The notes beneath the pieces are model-generated. The model was not told the origin of the DNA. It saw nothing but the letters and a program-made list of their open reading frames with translations, and made no database searches. From Alcaligenaceae bacterium (lineage in GTDB: Bacteria > Pseudomonadota > Gammaproteobacteria > Burkholderiales > Burkholderiaceae_B): DNA of 7,741 nt. Location: contig JAAZDZ010000247.1 of the NCBI GenBank assembly GCA_012512545.1, forward strand, positions 1-7,741, in the 5' to 3' direction. Shown here one piece after another: positions 1-6,238 of this stretch. Positions within the stretch are counted from its first letter, which is position 1. Each line of letters opens with the position of its first letter. The translations under genes and the position numbers were made by a program.

Positions 1-56
1 ATACCGAAAAGCACGGGAAGCGCATAGACCGTGATCGTCTGGATAAGGTCGGACAT
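1..56 (-). CDS. Putative site-2 protease (M50-type) family membrane protein, N-terminal fragment
   Basis: Reading leftward from an ATG at 56-54, 18 codons are visible before the window edge, giving MSDLIQTITVYALPVLFG. This hydrophobic start resembles the first transmembrane segment of the small site-2-protease-like M50 proteins that often follow the YciO/Sua5 gene in Burkholderiales, where the sequence usually continues into an HExxH zinc motif. That motif lies outside the window, so the family call rests on the N-terminal resemblance and gene order only. The start is 12 bp beyond the stop codon of the upstream YciO-family gene, so the two are very probably co-transcribed and perhaps translationally coupled. 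No strong Shine-Dalgarno sequence is seen in the gap. Any other short inner-membrane protein remains possible. Confidence 0.55.
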   Translation of the reverse strand, partial: MSDLIQTITVYALPVLFG

Positions 57-68
57 CTGGCGTCTGGC

Positions 69-695
69 TTAATCCAGCCCGACGGCAGCGAGATCGCCCT
101 GACCGCGGCGCAGCACTTCAGGCAATGGCCCGGTGAGATCAATGACAGTGGTCGGCGCCAGCGAGCAGGCACCGCCATCCACAACCGCCGCCAGTTGCCC
201 GCCATAGCGCTGGAAGATTTCCTCGGCGTCGTTAAGCGGCTGTTCTCCGTCTTCGGGAATAAGCGTGGTGGATACCAGGGGCGTACCTGCAGCCTCGATG
301 AAATCCAGCGTAATGCGATGATCGGGCACGCGGATGCCAATGGTTTTTCGCGAAGGATGGGAAACCCGACGCGGTACTTCCTTGCTGGCTTCAAGTATGA
401 ACGTGTAGGAACCGGGCGTGGCCAGCTTCAAAAAGCGGTACTGACGGTTATCAACGCGGGCGAAATGACTGATTTCGCTCAGGTCGCGGCACAGCAAGGT
501 CAGATGATGGCGTTCGTCCAAACCGCGCAGCCTGCGCAAGGCATCGGCAGCGGACTTGTCATCCAGGCGCGCGACAACGGCGTAGCTGGAATCGGTGGGG
601 ATGGCAACCAAGCCGCCTTCGGCCAAAAGCTGACCAGCCTGATTGAGCAGCCGGGACTGCGGATTTTCTCGGTGAACGACAAAAAGTTGAGCCAT
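69..695 (-). CDS. yciO: YciO-type member of the Sua5/YciO/YrdC (threonylcarbamoyl-AMP synthase-like) family
   Basis: A 208-residue cytoplasmic protein, close in length to E. coli YciO (about 206). The single Sua5/YciO/YrdC domain fills the chain. Landmarks are IPTDSSYAV (32-40), TPGSYTFIL (93-101), KTIGIRVPDH (117-126), STTLIPEDG (142-150) and PTTVIDLT (181-188). TsaC/Sua5 enzymes make threonylcarbamoyl-AMP from Thr, bicarbonate and ATP for the tRNA t6A37 modification. The YciO branch shares the fold, but its physiological role is less certain. In the segment where TsaC carries a KxR motif, this protein reads R-L-R (55-57), and the KP-rich stretch that usually follows is replaced by DERHHLTLLC, as in YciO. 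I therefore call it YciO-type rather than a proven tsaC. The start ATG has an AGGA about 9 bases upstream. It heads a probable operon with the site-2 protease gene. Confidence 0.88.
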   Translation of the reverse strand: MAQLFVVHRENPQSRLLNQAGQLLAEGGLVAIPTDSSYAVVARLDDKSAADALRRLRGLDERHHLTLLCRDLSEISHFARVDNRQYRFLKLATPGSYTFILEASKEVPRRVSHPSRKTIGIRVPDHRITLDFIEAAGTPLVSTTLIPEDGEQPLNDAEEIFQRYGGQLAAVVDGGACSLAPTTVIDLTGPLPEVLRRGQGDLAAVGLD

Positions 696-724
696 TTAGT
701 TGTTTCCTAGCATTCTTGTTGGTC

Positions 725-753
725 AGTTTAAGGGCGCTCCGAGACACAGGCAA
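725..753 (-). promoter_or_regulatory. Candidate sigma-70 promoter of the yciO-type operon
   Basis: On the minus strand a -35-like TTGCCT (753-748) and a -10-like TAAACT (730-725) are separated by exactly 17 bp. Each matches consensus at 4 of 6 positions. The predicted transcript would begin near 718, leaving a short leader before the ATG at 695. This is sequence inspection only. Confidence 0.4.
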
Positions 754-816
754 CGACTAATTTCGCCCTACGATACATCGGCCCGCTGGCGCGGGCAATC
801 AAGCAGGTCACTGGCC

Positions 817-859
817 TGAACACAGCAACTGGCCCACAAATATTATTTCATGCTAGAAT
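817..859 (+). promoter_or_regulatory. Candidate promoter region of tRNA-His
   Basis: An extended -10 motif, TGC followed by TAGAAT (851-859), lies about 70 bp before the tRNA. No good -35 sits at the usual distance, which is less important for extended -10 promoters. An alternative pair is TGAACA (817-822) and TATTAT (841-846) with an 18-bp spacer. I cannot choose between them by eye. Confidence 0.35.
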
Positions 860-889
860 TCATGTTCTTTCAGTGGCGCGGGTGCTTAC

Positions 890-918
890 GCCTGCAACAG
901 AAGGCAGCGCCTTCAGGC
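890..918 (+). other. Leader hairpin upstream of tRNA-His
   Basis: AAGGC (901-905) pairs with GCCTT (909-913) around a 3-base loop. The stem then continues with GCCTG (890-894) pairing with CAGGC (914-918) across a 6-base bulge. The structure ends 11 bases before the mature tRNA 5' end, so it would lie in the precursor leader removed by RNase P or another nuclease. No U-run follows, so it is not an intrinsic terminator. Confidence 0.35.
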
Positions 919-929
919 TGAAAGCAGTG

Positions 930-1005
930 GTGACCGTAGCTCAGTTGGTAGAGTCCCGGATTGTGATTCCGGTTGTCGTGGGTTCGAGCCCCATCGGTCA
1001 CCCCA
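930..1005 (+). tRNA. tRNA-His (anticodon GTG)
   Basis: A complete cloverleaf is visible. The acceptor arms GTGACCG (930-936) and CGGTCAC (995-1001) pair perfectly, the anticodon stem CCGGA/TCCGG (956-960, 968-972) encloses the loop TTGTGAT with anticodon GTG at 963-965, and the T arm GTGGG/CCCAT encloses TTCGAGC. The histidine identity elements are present: a G at 929 can serve as the extra G-1, opposite the discriminator C at 1002. CCA is encoded (1003-1005). One D-stem pair is a G-T wobble (939/954). The gene stands alone on the plus strand, divergent from the yciO-type operon. Confidence 0.98.
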
Positions 1006-1053
1006 GAATTCCTTGAGAAATCAACACATCAGCAATAAGATGATTTTTCACTT

Positions 1054-1086
1054 TCTGAAAATCAGAACGAAAATCTGAAATTCAGA
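1054..1086. repeat. Two near-identical 13-bp dyads with 20-bp centre spacing
   Basis: TCTGAAAATCAGA (1054-1066) and TCTGAAATTCAGA (1074-1086) are each inverted repeats, with 5- and 6-bp arms respectively. They differ from each other at one base and are centred 20 bp apart. They lie between the tRNA-His 3' end and its terminator. They could be paired protein-binding sites on the same DNA face or weak hairpins in the tRNA trailer. No known regulator is recognised. Confidence 0.45.
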
Positions 1087-1091
1087 ATAAG

Positions 1092-1116
1092 AGCCCGCCA
1101 CGCGCGGGCTTTTTTG
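1092..1116 (+). terminator. Rho-independent terminator of tRNA-His
   Basis: GCCCGC (1093-1098) pairs with GCGGGC (1104-1109) around a 5-base loop. A flanking A-T pair (1092/1110) extends the stem, and the stem runs into six T residues (1110-1115). It lies 87 bp past the CCA end of tRNA-His, on the same strand, and ends well before cls. Confidence 0.88.
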
Positions 1117-1249
1117 TGCCCTCACCACAGCCGCCTGCTGCGCTGCGGCAACAACCGCGCTGCACACCCGCCAGCAAAGCCAGCTTGTCACACGCATCGG
1201 GTAAACTCCCCGCATCCTTGCGACATCCTGCAGGCTATACGGTGTATGC

Positions 1250-2704
1250 ATGACCTCACTCCAACTGCTCCTTGACGAGTACTGGCCGCATCTTGTCCTG
1301 CTGCTGAGCATTGTAATGGGCGGCAGTGCCGCCATTCATGCCGCCATGACGAAAAGCGACGTCAGGGCCGCCATTGCCTGGGTGGGCGTCGTTATCATGT
1401 CGCCTCTGCTGGGGCCGTTCCTCTATCTGATCGCGGGCGTCAACCGCATCCGGCACGACCATATTTCCGACCAGCGCAACCGCAATCTGCTGAAATACAC
1501 CACCAACAATACGCTGGGCCCGATCGACATTGCCGAGCTTGCCGCACCTCAGTTTCAGTCCCTGCACACCCTGAGCGACAGTCTGAGCCGTTTCCCCCTG
1601 CTGGGCGACAACCATGTGAGCATTCTGCGCAGCGGCGATGAAGCGTACCCCGCCATGCTGGCCGCCATCGACGCCGCTGAACGCACGATTGCGCTGGAAA
1701 CCTATATTTTCGATAACGATTCTCAGGGCAGGCTGTTTGTGGCAGCCCTGGCGCGCGCCAAACAGCGAGGGGTGGAAATCCGCGTGCTGATAGATGCCGT
1801 CGGCGCGCGTTATTCGCAGCCGGCCATCACCTGGTCATTACGCCGCAATGGCATTCCCTATGCTTTATTCATGACCAACCCCATGGGCATCCGCACGCCC
1901 TACGCCAACTTGCGCAGCCACCGCAAGATTCTGGTGGTCGATGGGCGCGTGGGTTTTACCGGCGGCATGAATATACGCGAGAACTTTGTTTCCACAGTCG
2001 CCAAAGGCAAGGTCGCCAATGACACCCATTTCAGGGTGGGTGGGCCCGTGGTGGCTCAGCTGCTGGCCGTCTTCCTGCACGATTGGGAATTCACCACCAA
2101 AGAAGCCTTGCCCTTTGAGCACTGGATGGCGCCAAAATGGGAACCTCCCACCCCGCATGTGGCGGCGCGCTGCATTCATTCAGGCCCCGACCGCTACATG
2201 GCCAGCACGCACAGCCTGTTGCTGGGCGCCCTGGCCGTGGCGCAGCACCACATACGCATACAGTCGCCCTACTTCCTGCCCGACCAGGTTCTGCTGGGCG
2301 CCATCAATACCGCGGCGCGGCGCGGCGTGTTGGTCGATATCGTGATTCAGGGCCAGAACAACCTGCGCCTGGTCAACTATGCCATGACAGCCCAGCTTGA
2401 CCAGGTGGTGCGCTCAGGCTGCCGGGTCTGGCGGACTGCCGGTAATTTCAACCATTCGAAGCTGACCACCATTGATGGCGCATGGTCGCTGATCGGGTCG
2501 TCCAACCTCGACCCGCGCAGCCTGAGGCTCAACTTCGAGCTGGACATGGAAATCTACAGCCGCAACCTGGCCCGCCGCCTGGAGGACCTGATCGATCTGG
2601 AGATTTCCCACTCAGAAATCGTCACGCTGGAATCGCTGGCAGCGATTCCATTTCGCAAACGCCTGCGCAACCGCATTATCTGGCTGGCCAGCCCCTATCT
2701 TTAA
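1250..2704 (+). CDS. cls: Cardiolipin synthase (ClsA-like, phospholipase D superfamily)
   Basis: A 484-residue inner-membrane enzyme that joins two phosphatidylglycerol molecules into cardiolipin, releasing glycerol. Length and architecture match ClsA. Two N-terminal hydrophobic helices (about 14-33 and 41-63) form the PLDc_N anchor, followed by two PLD catalytic domains. HKD motif 1 is H224-R-K226-x4-D231 inside SHRKILVVDG, followed by FTGGMN. HKD motif 2 is H402-S-K404-x4-D409, followed by LIGSSNLDPRS. The C-terminus RNRIIWLASPYL is the usual family ending. No convincing Shine-Dalgarno lies just before the ATG. It was kept because a later start would cut into the first membrane helix. The gene has no co-directional neighbour, and it converges on the amidohydrolase gene with 4 bp between the stop codons and no terminator in the gap. 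ClsB/ClsC-type paralogues are less likely because of the two N-terminal helices. Confidence 0.96.
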   Translation: MTSLQLLLDEYWPHLVLLLSIVMGGSAAIHAAMTKSDVRAAIAWVGVVIMSPLLGPFLYLIAGVNRIRHDHISDQRNRNLLKYTTNNTLGPIDIAELAAPQFQSLHTLSDSLSRFPLLGDNHVSILRSGDEAYPAMLAAIDAAERTIALETYIFDNDSQGRLFVAALARAKQRGVEIRVLIDAVGARYSQPAITWSLRRNGIPYALFMTNPMGIRTPYANLRSHRKILVVDGRVGFTGGMNIRENFVSTVAKGKVANDTHFRVGGPVVAQLLAVFLHDWEFTTKEALPFEHWMAPKWEPPTPHVAARCIHSGPDRYMASTHSLLLGALAVAQHHIRIQSPYFLPDQVLLGAINTAARRGVLVDIVIQGQNNLRLVNYAMTAQLDQVVRSGCRVWRTAGNFNHSKLTTIDGAWSLIGSSNLDPRSLRLNFELDMEIYSRNLARRLEDLIDLEISHSEIVTLESLAAIPFRKRLRNRIIWLASPYL

Positions 2705-2708
2705 AGCC

Positions 2709-3875
2709 TTAACGCGGACAGAACTGCTCGGCCAGCCTTACCCAATATGCGGCACCGATGGACAGAGCATCGTCGTTGAAGTCGTAGTAAGGGTTGTGAA
2801 CCGGCGGGTCATTCTCACCCCGGGCCGTTCCCAGGATAATGTAGGCGCCCGGACACGCCTGCTGCATGAAGGCGAAATCCTCAGAACCCATTCTCAACCG
2901 GCAATCAGTATCTACATTATCTACACCCACCAAGCTTTGCGCCGCCCTGATGGCATACCGGGTCGGTTCGGCCGCATTGGTGGTTGCGGGATAGCCTTCT
3001 CTGTAATTCAGCGTAATGTGCGCCCCGGAGGCCAGCGCCACACCTTCGCATACTTCGCTGATACGCGACTTTGCCAGCGCCCGGGCCTTATCGGTGAAGG
3101 AACGGCAGGTTCCGCGAATCACGGTTTCCTGGGGCAGCACATTCCAGGTGTCGCCCCCACGAATCTGGGTCACGCTGATCACCAGTGAATCCAGCGGGTC
3201 CATATTTCTGCTGACAATACCCTGCAATGCCCCCACCACACTGGACGCTGCCACAATGGTATCGACGCCGGTGTGAGGGTGAGCCGCGTGCGCGCCGTCG
3301 CCCGACACCACGATTTCGAAGAAATCCGAAGCAGACAGCATGGCGCCTTCGCGAATACTGAATGTGCCAAAACGCATCTGCGGCCCATTATGAAGCCCGA
3401 ATACGGCATCGCAGGGAAAACGGGTGAACAAGCCGTCTTGCACCATGTATTTGCCGCCGCCCTCGTTCTCTTCAGCGGGTTGGAAAATGAAATGGATGGT
3501 GCCACGAAAAGGCTTGTGCTCGCTCAGGTATTGAGCCGCGCCCAGAAGCATGGCGGTGTGACCATCGTGCCCGCACCCATGCATTTTTCCTGCATAGGTT
3601 GATGCGTGAGCGCAATTACCCAGCTCCTGCATATCCAGGGCATCCATATCGGCCCGCAGGCCCAGATTGGGCCCTTCGCCATTGCGCAGCGTGCCCACCA
3701 GGCCGGTGGTCGCCAGCCCGCGAGTCACTTCCAGGCCCATCTCCTGCAGGGCACGGGCGACCACATCGGAGGTCCGGTGCTCTTCAAAAGCGGTTTCAGG
3801 GTGAGCGTGCAGATCGCGCCGCCAGGCCATCATTTTTTCGTGAAGTGACTTCGGAATCAGATCTTCATCAACCAT
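2709..3875 (-). CDS. M20-family amidohydrolase (M20D, hippurate hydrolase/N-acyl amino acid hydrolase-like)
   Basis: A 388-residue cytoplasmic metallohydrolase, expected to cleave an amide or N-acyl bond, as hippurate, N-acetyl-amino-acid or IAA-conjugate hydrolases do. It begins with the typical AWRRDLHAHPETAFEE (17-32). Metal and catalytic residues are in place: C101 and H103 in GCGHDGH, E135/E136 in FQPAEENEGGG, H162 in GLHNG, and H360 in VHNPYYD. The lid/dimer domain occupies about 180-295 and includes the GAHAAHPHTGVDT segment. In the RADMDALxxQE motif the usual Pro is Asp81. The reading frame is open a further 168 codons upstream, but that part is antisense to the LysR gene. The ATG at 3875 was chosen for its AAAGG about 8 bases upstream and its fit to family N-termini. 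An ATG at 3926 is a poorer alternative. The gene diverges from the LysR gene, its probable regulator. The exact substrate cannot be inferred. Confidence 0.93.
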   Translation of the reverse strand: MVDEDLIPKSLHEKMMAWRRDLHAHPETAFEEHRTSDVVARALQEMGLEVTRGLATTGLVGTLRNGEGPNLGLRADMDALDMQELGNCAHASTYAGKMHGCGHDGHTAMLLGAAQYLSEHKPFRGTIHFIFQPAEENEGGGKYMVQDGLFTRFPCDAVFGLHNGPQMRFGTFSIREGAMLSASDFFEIVVSGDGAHAAHPHTGVDTIVAASSVVGALQGIVSRNMDPLDSLVISVTQIRGGDTWNVLPQETVIRGTCRSFTDKARALAKSRISEVCEGVALASGAHITLNYREGYPATTNAAEPTRYAIRAAQSLVGVDNVDTDCRLRMGSEDFAFMQQACPGAYIILGTARGENDPPVHNPYYDFNDDALSIGAAYWVRLAEQFCPR

Positions 3876-3915
3876 ATCAAAGCCTTTATCGGGTAGGTCT
3901 GAGGGAAATAAGCCG

Positions 3916-3944
3916 ATTGTGCGCATGGCCTTGAAGGGCAGCAA
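3916..3944 (-). promoter_or_regulatory. Candidate promoter of the amidohydrolase gene
   Basis: Reading leftward, TTGCTG (3944-3939) and CACAAT (3921-3916) are spaced by 17 bp. They match the -35 and -10 consensus at only 3 and 4 of 6 positions. A weak promoter of this kind is compatible with LysR-dependent activation, but the assignment is tentative. Confidence 0.25.
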
Positions 3945-3958
3945 TGACCAAGCGCGCC

Positions 3959-3990
3959 TAAAATCGTTGCAGGTACAACAACAAAGCAAC
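3959..3990 (+). promoter_or_regulatory. Candidate LysR-gene -10 element and overlapping operator-like dyads
   Basis: A -10-like TAAAAT lies at 3959-3964 without a clear -35. Directly downstream, GTTG (3966-3969) and CAAC (3976-3979) form an interrupted dyad with a 6-bp spacer, and GTTGC (3966-3970) also pairs with GCAAC (3986-3990) across 15 bp. The T-N11-A spacing expected of LysR boxes can be drawn from T3968 to A3980. An operator here would overlap the LysR gene's own start of transcription, which fits the negative autoregulation usual in the family. Confidence 0.3.
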
Positions 3991-3995
3991 CTGAC

Positions 3996-4000
3996 GGAGG
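3996..4000 (+). promoter_or_regulatory. Shine-Dalgarno GGAGG that decides the LysR start
   Basis: Three in-frame ATGs occur at 4002, 4011 and 4020. GGAGG is one base from the first, ten from the second and nineteen from the third, so only the ATG at 4011 is at a usable distance. Confidence 0.6.
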
Positions 4001-4010
4001 CATGCAATCC

Positions 4011-4988
4011 ATGCAAAAGATGATCAATACAAAGCGTCTGGAGTATTTTCTTCAGGTGACGGTCTCGGGCTCCGTGCGAGGCGCCGCAGAGCAGTTGGGT
4101 GTCGATCCGTCTTCCGTCAGCCGGGCTGTTTCGCAATTGGAAAAAGAAACCGGACTGACGCTGCTGGAACGCAGAGGGCGTGGCGTCGCCCCCTCTGAGG
4201 CTGGCCAGGTGCTGGCGCGTTATGCCCGCCGCCAGCAGGAAATCCTCAACGAATTCCACGAGGAGCTGGATCAATCCAGAAATGCCACCCGCGGCCATGT
4301 GAATATGGGGCTGGGCGAAGGCATGCTGGACATGTTCTTCCACCCTCTGACGACCAACTATATGCGGCAATACCCCCACATCACCCTGGATCTCAACGTT
4401 TCAAGCGTGGAGCAGCACGTTCAGGAACTCGTCGAGGACAACATGGATATCGCAGTGCTCTACAGTGCCCACGACGACGCGCGCCTGCGTTACCACCTGG
4501 TGCTGCCTTCATCGCCCATTCAGGCCATCGTGCACAAGGATCATCCCCTGGTGCAGATTGGCCGCCCTCTGACACTGACCGACCTCGCCCCTTATAACGG
4601 CGCCACATTGCACGAACGATTCGGCCTGCGCCAATATGTGCGGGCCGCCGAAGCCAACGAACAGATACAGCTGAAGCATGTGCTGCATACCTCGTCTTAC
4701 CGCGCTTTGTGGCAGTTCGCGAATGCAGGGCTGGGCTATACGTTGTGCGGCACTTCATTCGCCGCCTGGTTCAACATGCCCGATCTCGTCGCCCTGCCCA
4801 TGAAGAACCCGATTCTGCAAAGCCGCGTGGCCATTGTTACCCGTGCGGGCCGCCATCCTTCCGCTGCGGCGCGCTCCTTGCTGCAATATCTGATTACGGA
4901 AATCCCCCCTTTGCGGGCCGTCACCCAGATTGCCATGATGAACGAGAGCGACGGGCAAGCACCCGGCACCAGCGGGACTGTTGAGTAA
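4011..4988 (+). CDS. LysR-type transcriptional regulator
   Basis: A 325-residue DNA-binding regulator. The N-terminal winged helix-turn-helix spans about 8-65: RLEYFLQVTVSGSVRGAAEQL, then GVDPSSVSRAVSQLEKETG as the recognition region, then LLERRGRGVAPSEAG. A linker helix (about 66-92) and an LysR substrate-binding effector domain (about 95-300) follow. The tail after about residue 303 is polar and probably disordered. Such proteins are usually tetramers that respond to a small effector related to the pathway they control. The gene diverges from the M20 amidohydrolase (135 bp between start codons) and is followed on the same strand by the Bug receptor gene, so both are natural targets. The start at 4011 is preferred for ribosome-site spacing; 4002 or 4020 would change only a few residues. 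The effector is unknown. Confidence 0.95.
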   Translation: MQKMINTKRLEYFLQVTVSGSVRGAAEQLGVDPSSVSRAVSQLEKETGLTLLERRGRGVAPSEAGQVLARYARRQQEILNEFHEELDQSRNATRGHVNMGLGEGMLDMFFHPLTTNYMRQYPHITLDLNVSSVEQHVQELVEDNMDIAVLYSAHDDARLRYHLVLPSSPIQAIVHKDHPLVQIGRPLTLTDLAPYNGATLHERFGLRQYVRAAEANEQIQLKHVLHTSSYRALWQFANAGLGYTLCGTSFAAWFNMPDLVALPMKNPILQSRVAIVTRAGRHPSAAARSLLQYLITEIPPLRAVTQIAMMNESDGQAPGTSGTVE

Positions 4989-5017
4989 ATCGCAAGAGTT
5001 TTGCATCAGATCAGTCA

Positions 5018-5046
5018 TTGTTCTCTCAACCGGCGGCTCCTAATCT
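5018..5046 (+). promoter_or_regulatory. Weak candidate promoter of the Bug receptor gene
   Basis: TTGTTC (5018-5023) and TAATCT (5041-5046) are separated by 17 bp within the 128-bp gap after the LysR gene. Each matches consensus at only about half its positions. The gap has no intrinsic terminator, so read-through from the LysR gene is also possible. Confidence 0.22.
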
Positions 5047-5116
5047 AGCCCTGTTGTTTGCGCCGGGCCCGACAGAGCCGGACGCTATTACTTACCAGCC
5101 AAATCAGGAAGAGACA

Positions 5117-6121
5117 ATGAAACTACCGCTGCATAACTTCAAGACATTCATGGCGGCACTGGTCTGTGCTTCATGCGCACTCCTGGGCAGCACCCAGGCT
5201 GCCGCCCAGGATTACCCGCAGGCCCAGCCCCTGTCGCTGATCGTGCCCTACCCCGCCGGCGGCCCCAGCGATGCATCGGCACGGATATTCTCCGAGGCCA
5301 TCAGCGAATACCTCAAGCAGAATGTGGTCGTGGAAAACATCGGTGGCGCAACCGGCACGATTGCCGCGCGCCGCATGCTGAGCGGCAAAGCCGACGGCTA
5401 CACTTTCTTCCACGGTTCGCCCAACGAACTGATTCTCCCCACGCTGATCCACAAGGCTGTCACTTTCAAGCCCGAGGATTTTGAACTGGTGCAGGCCATC
5501 ACCACCGCAACCATTGTGGTCCTGACGCGCGCCGACCTCGATGTCAATAACCTGGACGACCTCATCCGTCTGGCGAAAAGCAGGACCGATTCGCCTCTGA
5601 CCTATGGCAGTGTCGGCAACGGCTCTCTTTATCACCTGCTCACCGAGCGTATCGGCAAAGACACTGGCATCACCGTCGAGCACGTTCCCTACCGCGGGTC
5701 TTCGCCCGCACTGATTGACCTGGCAGGCGGCCAGATTGATTTTGCGGTGCTGGCCTTCCAGACATCCATGATCGGCCTGCAAGAACAGGGCCGCATCAAG
5801 ATTCTTTCCGCGTTGGGTAACAGCGTGCCCGAGCCCTTGAAAGATATTCCCAAGCCCAAAGACAGCGAACAGCTGAAAGACTTCGATTACGGCATCCGTG
5901 GCGGTTATTTTGTGAAGGCGGGCACGCCCGAGGAAGTCAAGAAAGTGCTGCGCGCAGCCGTAGGTTATGCGCTGGAAAAGCCCGATGTGCGTGAAAAACT
6001 GGAAATCGAAGGGCGCATTGTCTATCACCCCATGACGGCCGAAGAGAACGAGGAACTGTGGAACAATGAAATCAGCAGCCTGCGCAATCTGATCGAAGTC
6101 GTAGGGTTCGAGCCGATCTGA
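5117..6121 (+). CDS. Bug/TctC-family periplasmic tripartite tricarboxylate transporter receptor
   Basis: A 334-residue secreted binding protein of the Bug family, which captures carboxylates or other small metabolites in the periplasm. Residues 1-30 form a Sec signal peptide: basic start, hydrophobic core FMAALVCASCALLGS, and a probable cut after AAA30. The mature part shows the family hallmarks in order: LIVPYPAGGPSDASAR (41-56), VVVENIGGATGTIAARRM (70-87), the KADGYT segment (91-96), YGSVGNGSLYHLLTERI (163-179), HVPYRGSSPALIDLAGGQIDFA (189-210), and a C-terminal KVLRAAVGYALEKPDVREKLE helix region. The ATG at 5117 has AGGAAGAG upstream, whereas the frame's earlier ATG at 5018 would bury the signal peptide. 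No tctA/tctB membrane genes are in the window, so this is an orphan receptor, as is common in Bordetella relatives. The context suggests it feeds the amidohydrolase pathway. Confidence 0.95.
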   Translation: MKLPLHNFKTFMAALVCASCALLGSTQAAAQDYPQAQPLSLIVPYPAGGPSDASARIFSEAISEYLKQNVVVENIGGATGTIAARRMLSGKADGYTFFHGSPNELILPTLIHKAVTFKPEDFELVQAITTATIVVLTRADLDVNNLDDLIRLAKSRTDSPLTYGSVGNGSLYHLLTERIGKDTGITVEHVPYRGSSPALIDLAGGQIDFAVLAFQTSMIGLQEQGRIKILSALGNSVPEPLKDIPKPKDSEQLKDFDYGIRGGYFVKAGTPEEVKKVLRAAVGYALEKPDVREKLEIEGRIVYHPMTAEENEELWNNEISSLRNLIEVVGFEPI

Positions 6122-6130
6122 CCCCCCAAC

Positions 6131-6188
6131 GCCGGATTGAAGCTTTACACGCTCAACCCGGCCTCCTTCCAGGCAGCCTGAGGCTGCC
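6131..6188 (+). other. Two consecutive hairpins in the 3' untranslated region of the Bug gene
   Basis: The first stem pairs GCCGG (6131-6135) with CCGGC (6158-6162) and continues as TTGA (6137-6140) with TCAA (6153-6156). The second is GGCAGCC (6172-6178) with GGCTGCC (6182-6188) around TGA. Neither is followed by a U-run, and the real terminator comes 17 bases later. They may protect the mRNA 3' end or form part of a 3'-derived small RNA. Confidence 0.4.
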
Positions 6189-6204
6189 ACAGCATGCAAG
6201 AACT

Positions 6205-6238
6205 GCCCGGCCTCAAGCGAGCGCCGGGCTTTCTTTTG
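6205..6238 (+). terminator. Rho-independent terminator of the Bug gene, overlapping the bioB 3' end
   Basis: GCCCGGC (6205-6211) pairs with GCCGGGC (6223-6229), and CTC/GAG (6212-6214, 6219-6221) can extend the stem inward. It is followed by TTTCTTTT (6230-6237). The bioB stop codon on the opposite strand (6215-6213) lies inside the loop, so the element also covers the last bioB codons. Read leftward there is no U-run, so it is a poor terminator for bioB. Confidence 0.88.

Noticed and set aside
195..710. Open frame of 171 codons on the plus strand opposite the yciO-type gene
   Set aside because: It is fully antisense to a well-conserved family protein and has no recognisable domain.
781..796. 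GCCCGC-TGGC-GCGGGC hairpin with the same arms as the tRNA-His terminator
   Set aside because: No T-run follows on either strand, so it is not an intrinsic terminator. Identity of six-base GC arms is easily coincidental.
930..1116. tRNA-His or tRNA-Arg as an integration site of a genomic island
   Set aside because: No second copy of either tRNA 3' end and no integrase or other mobility gene is visible in the window.
3876..4379. N-terminal extension of the amidohydrolase by 168 residues
   Set aside because: The extra segment is antisense to the LysR DNA-binding domain, has no family similarity, and a proper start with a ribosome site exists at 3875.
5005..5116. Bug gene starting at the ATG at 5018
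   Set aside because: It would place 33 non-conserved residues before a clear Sec signal peptide, whereas the ATG at 5117 has a good AGGAAGAG ribosome site.
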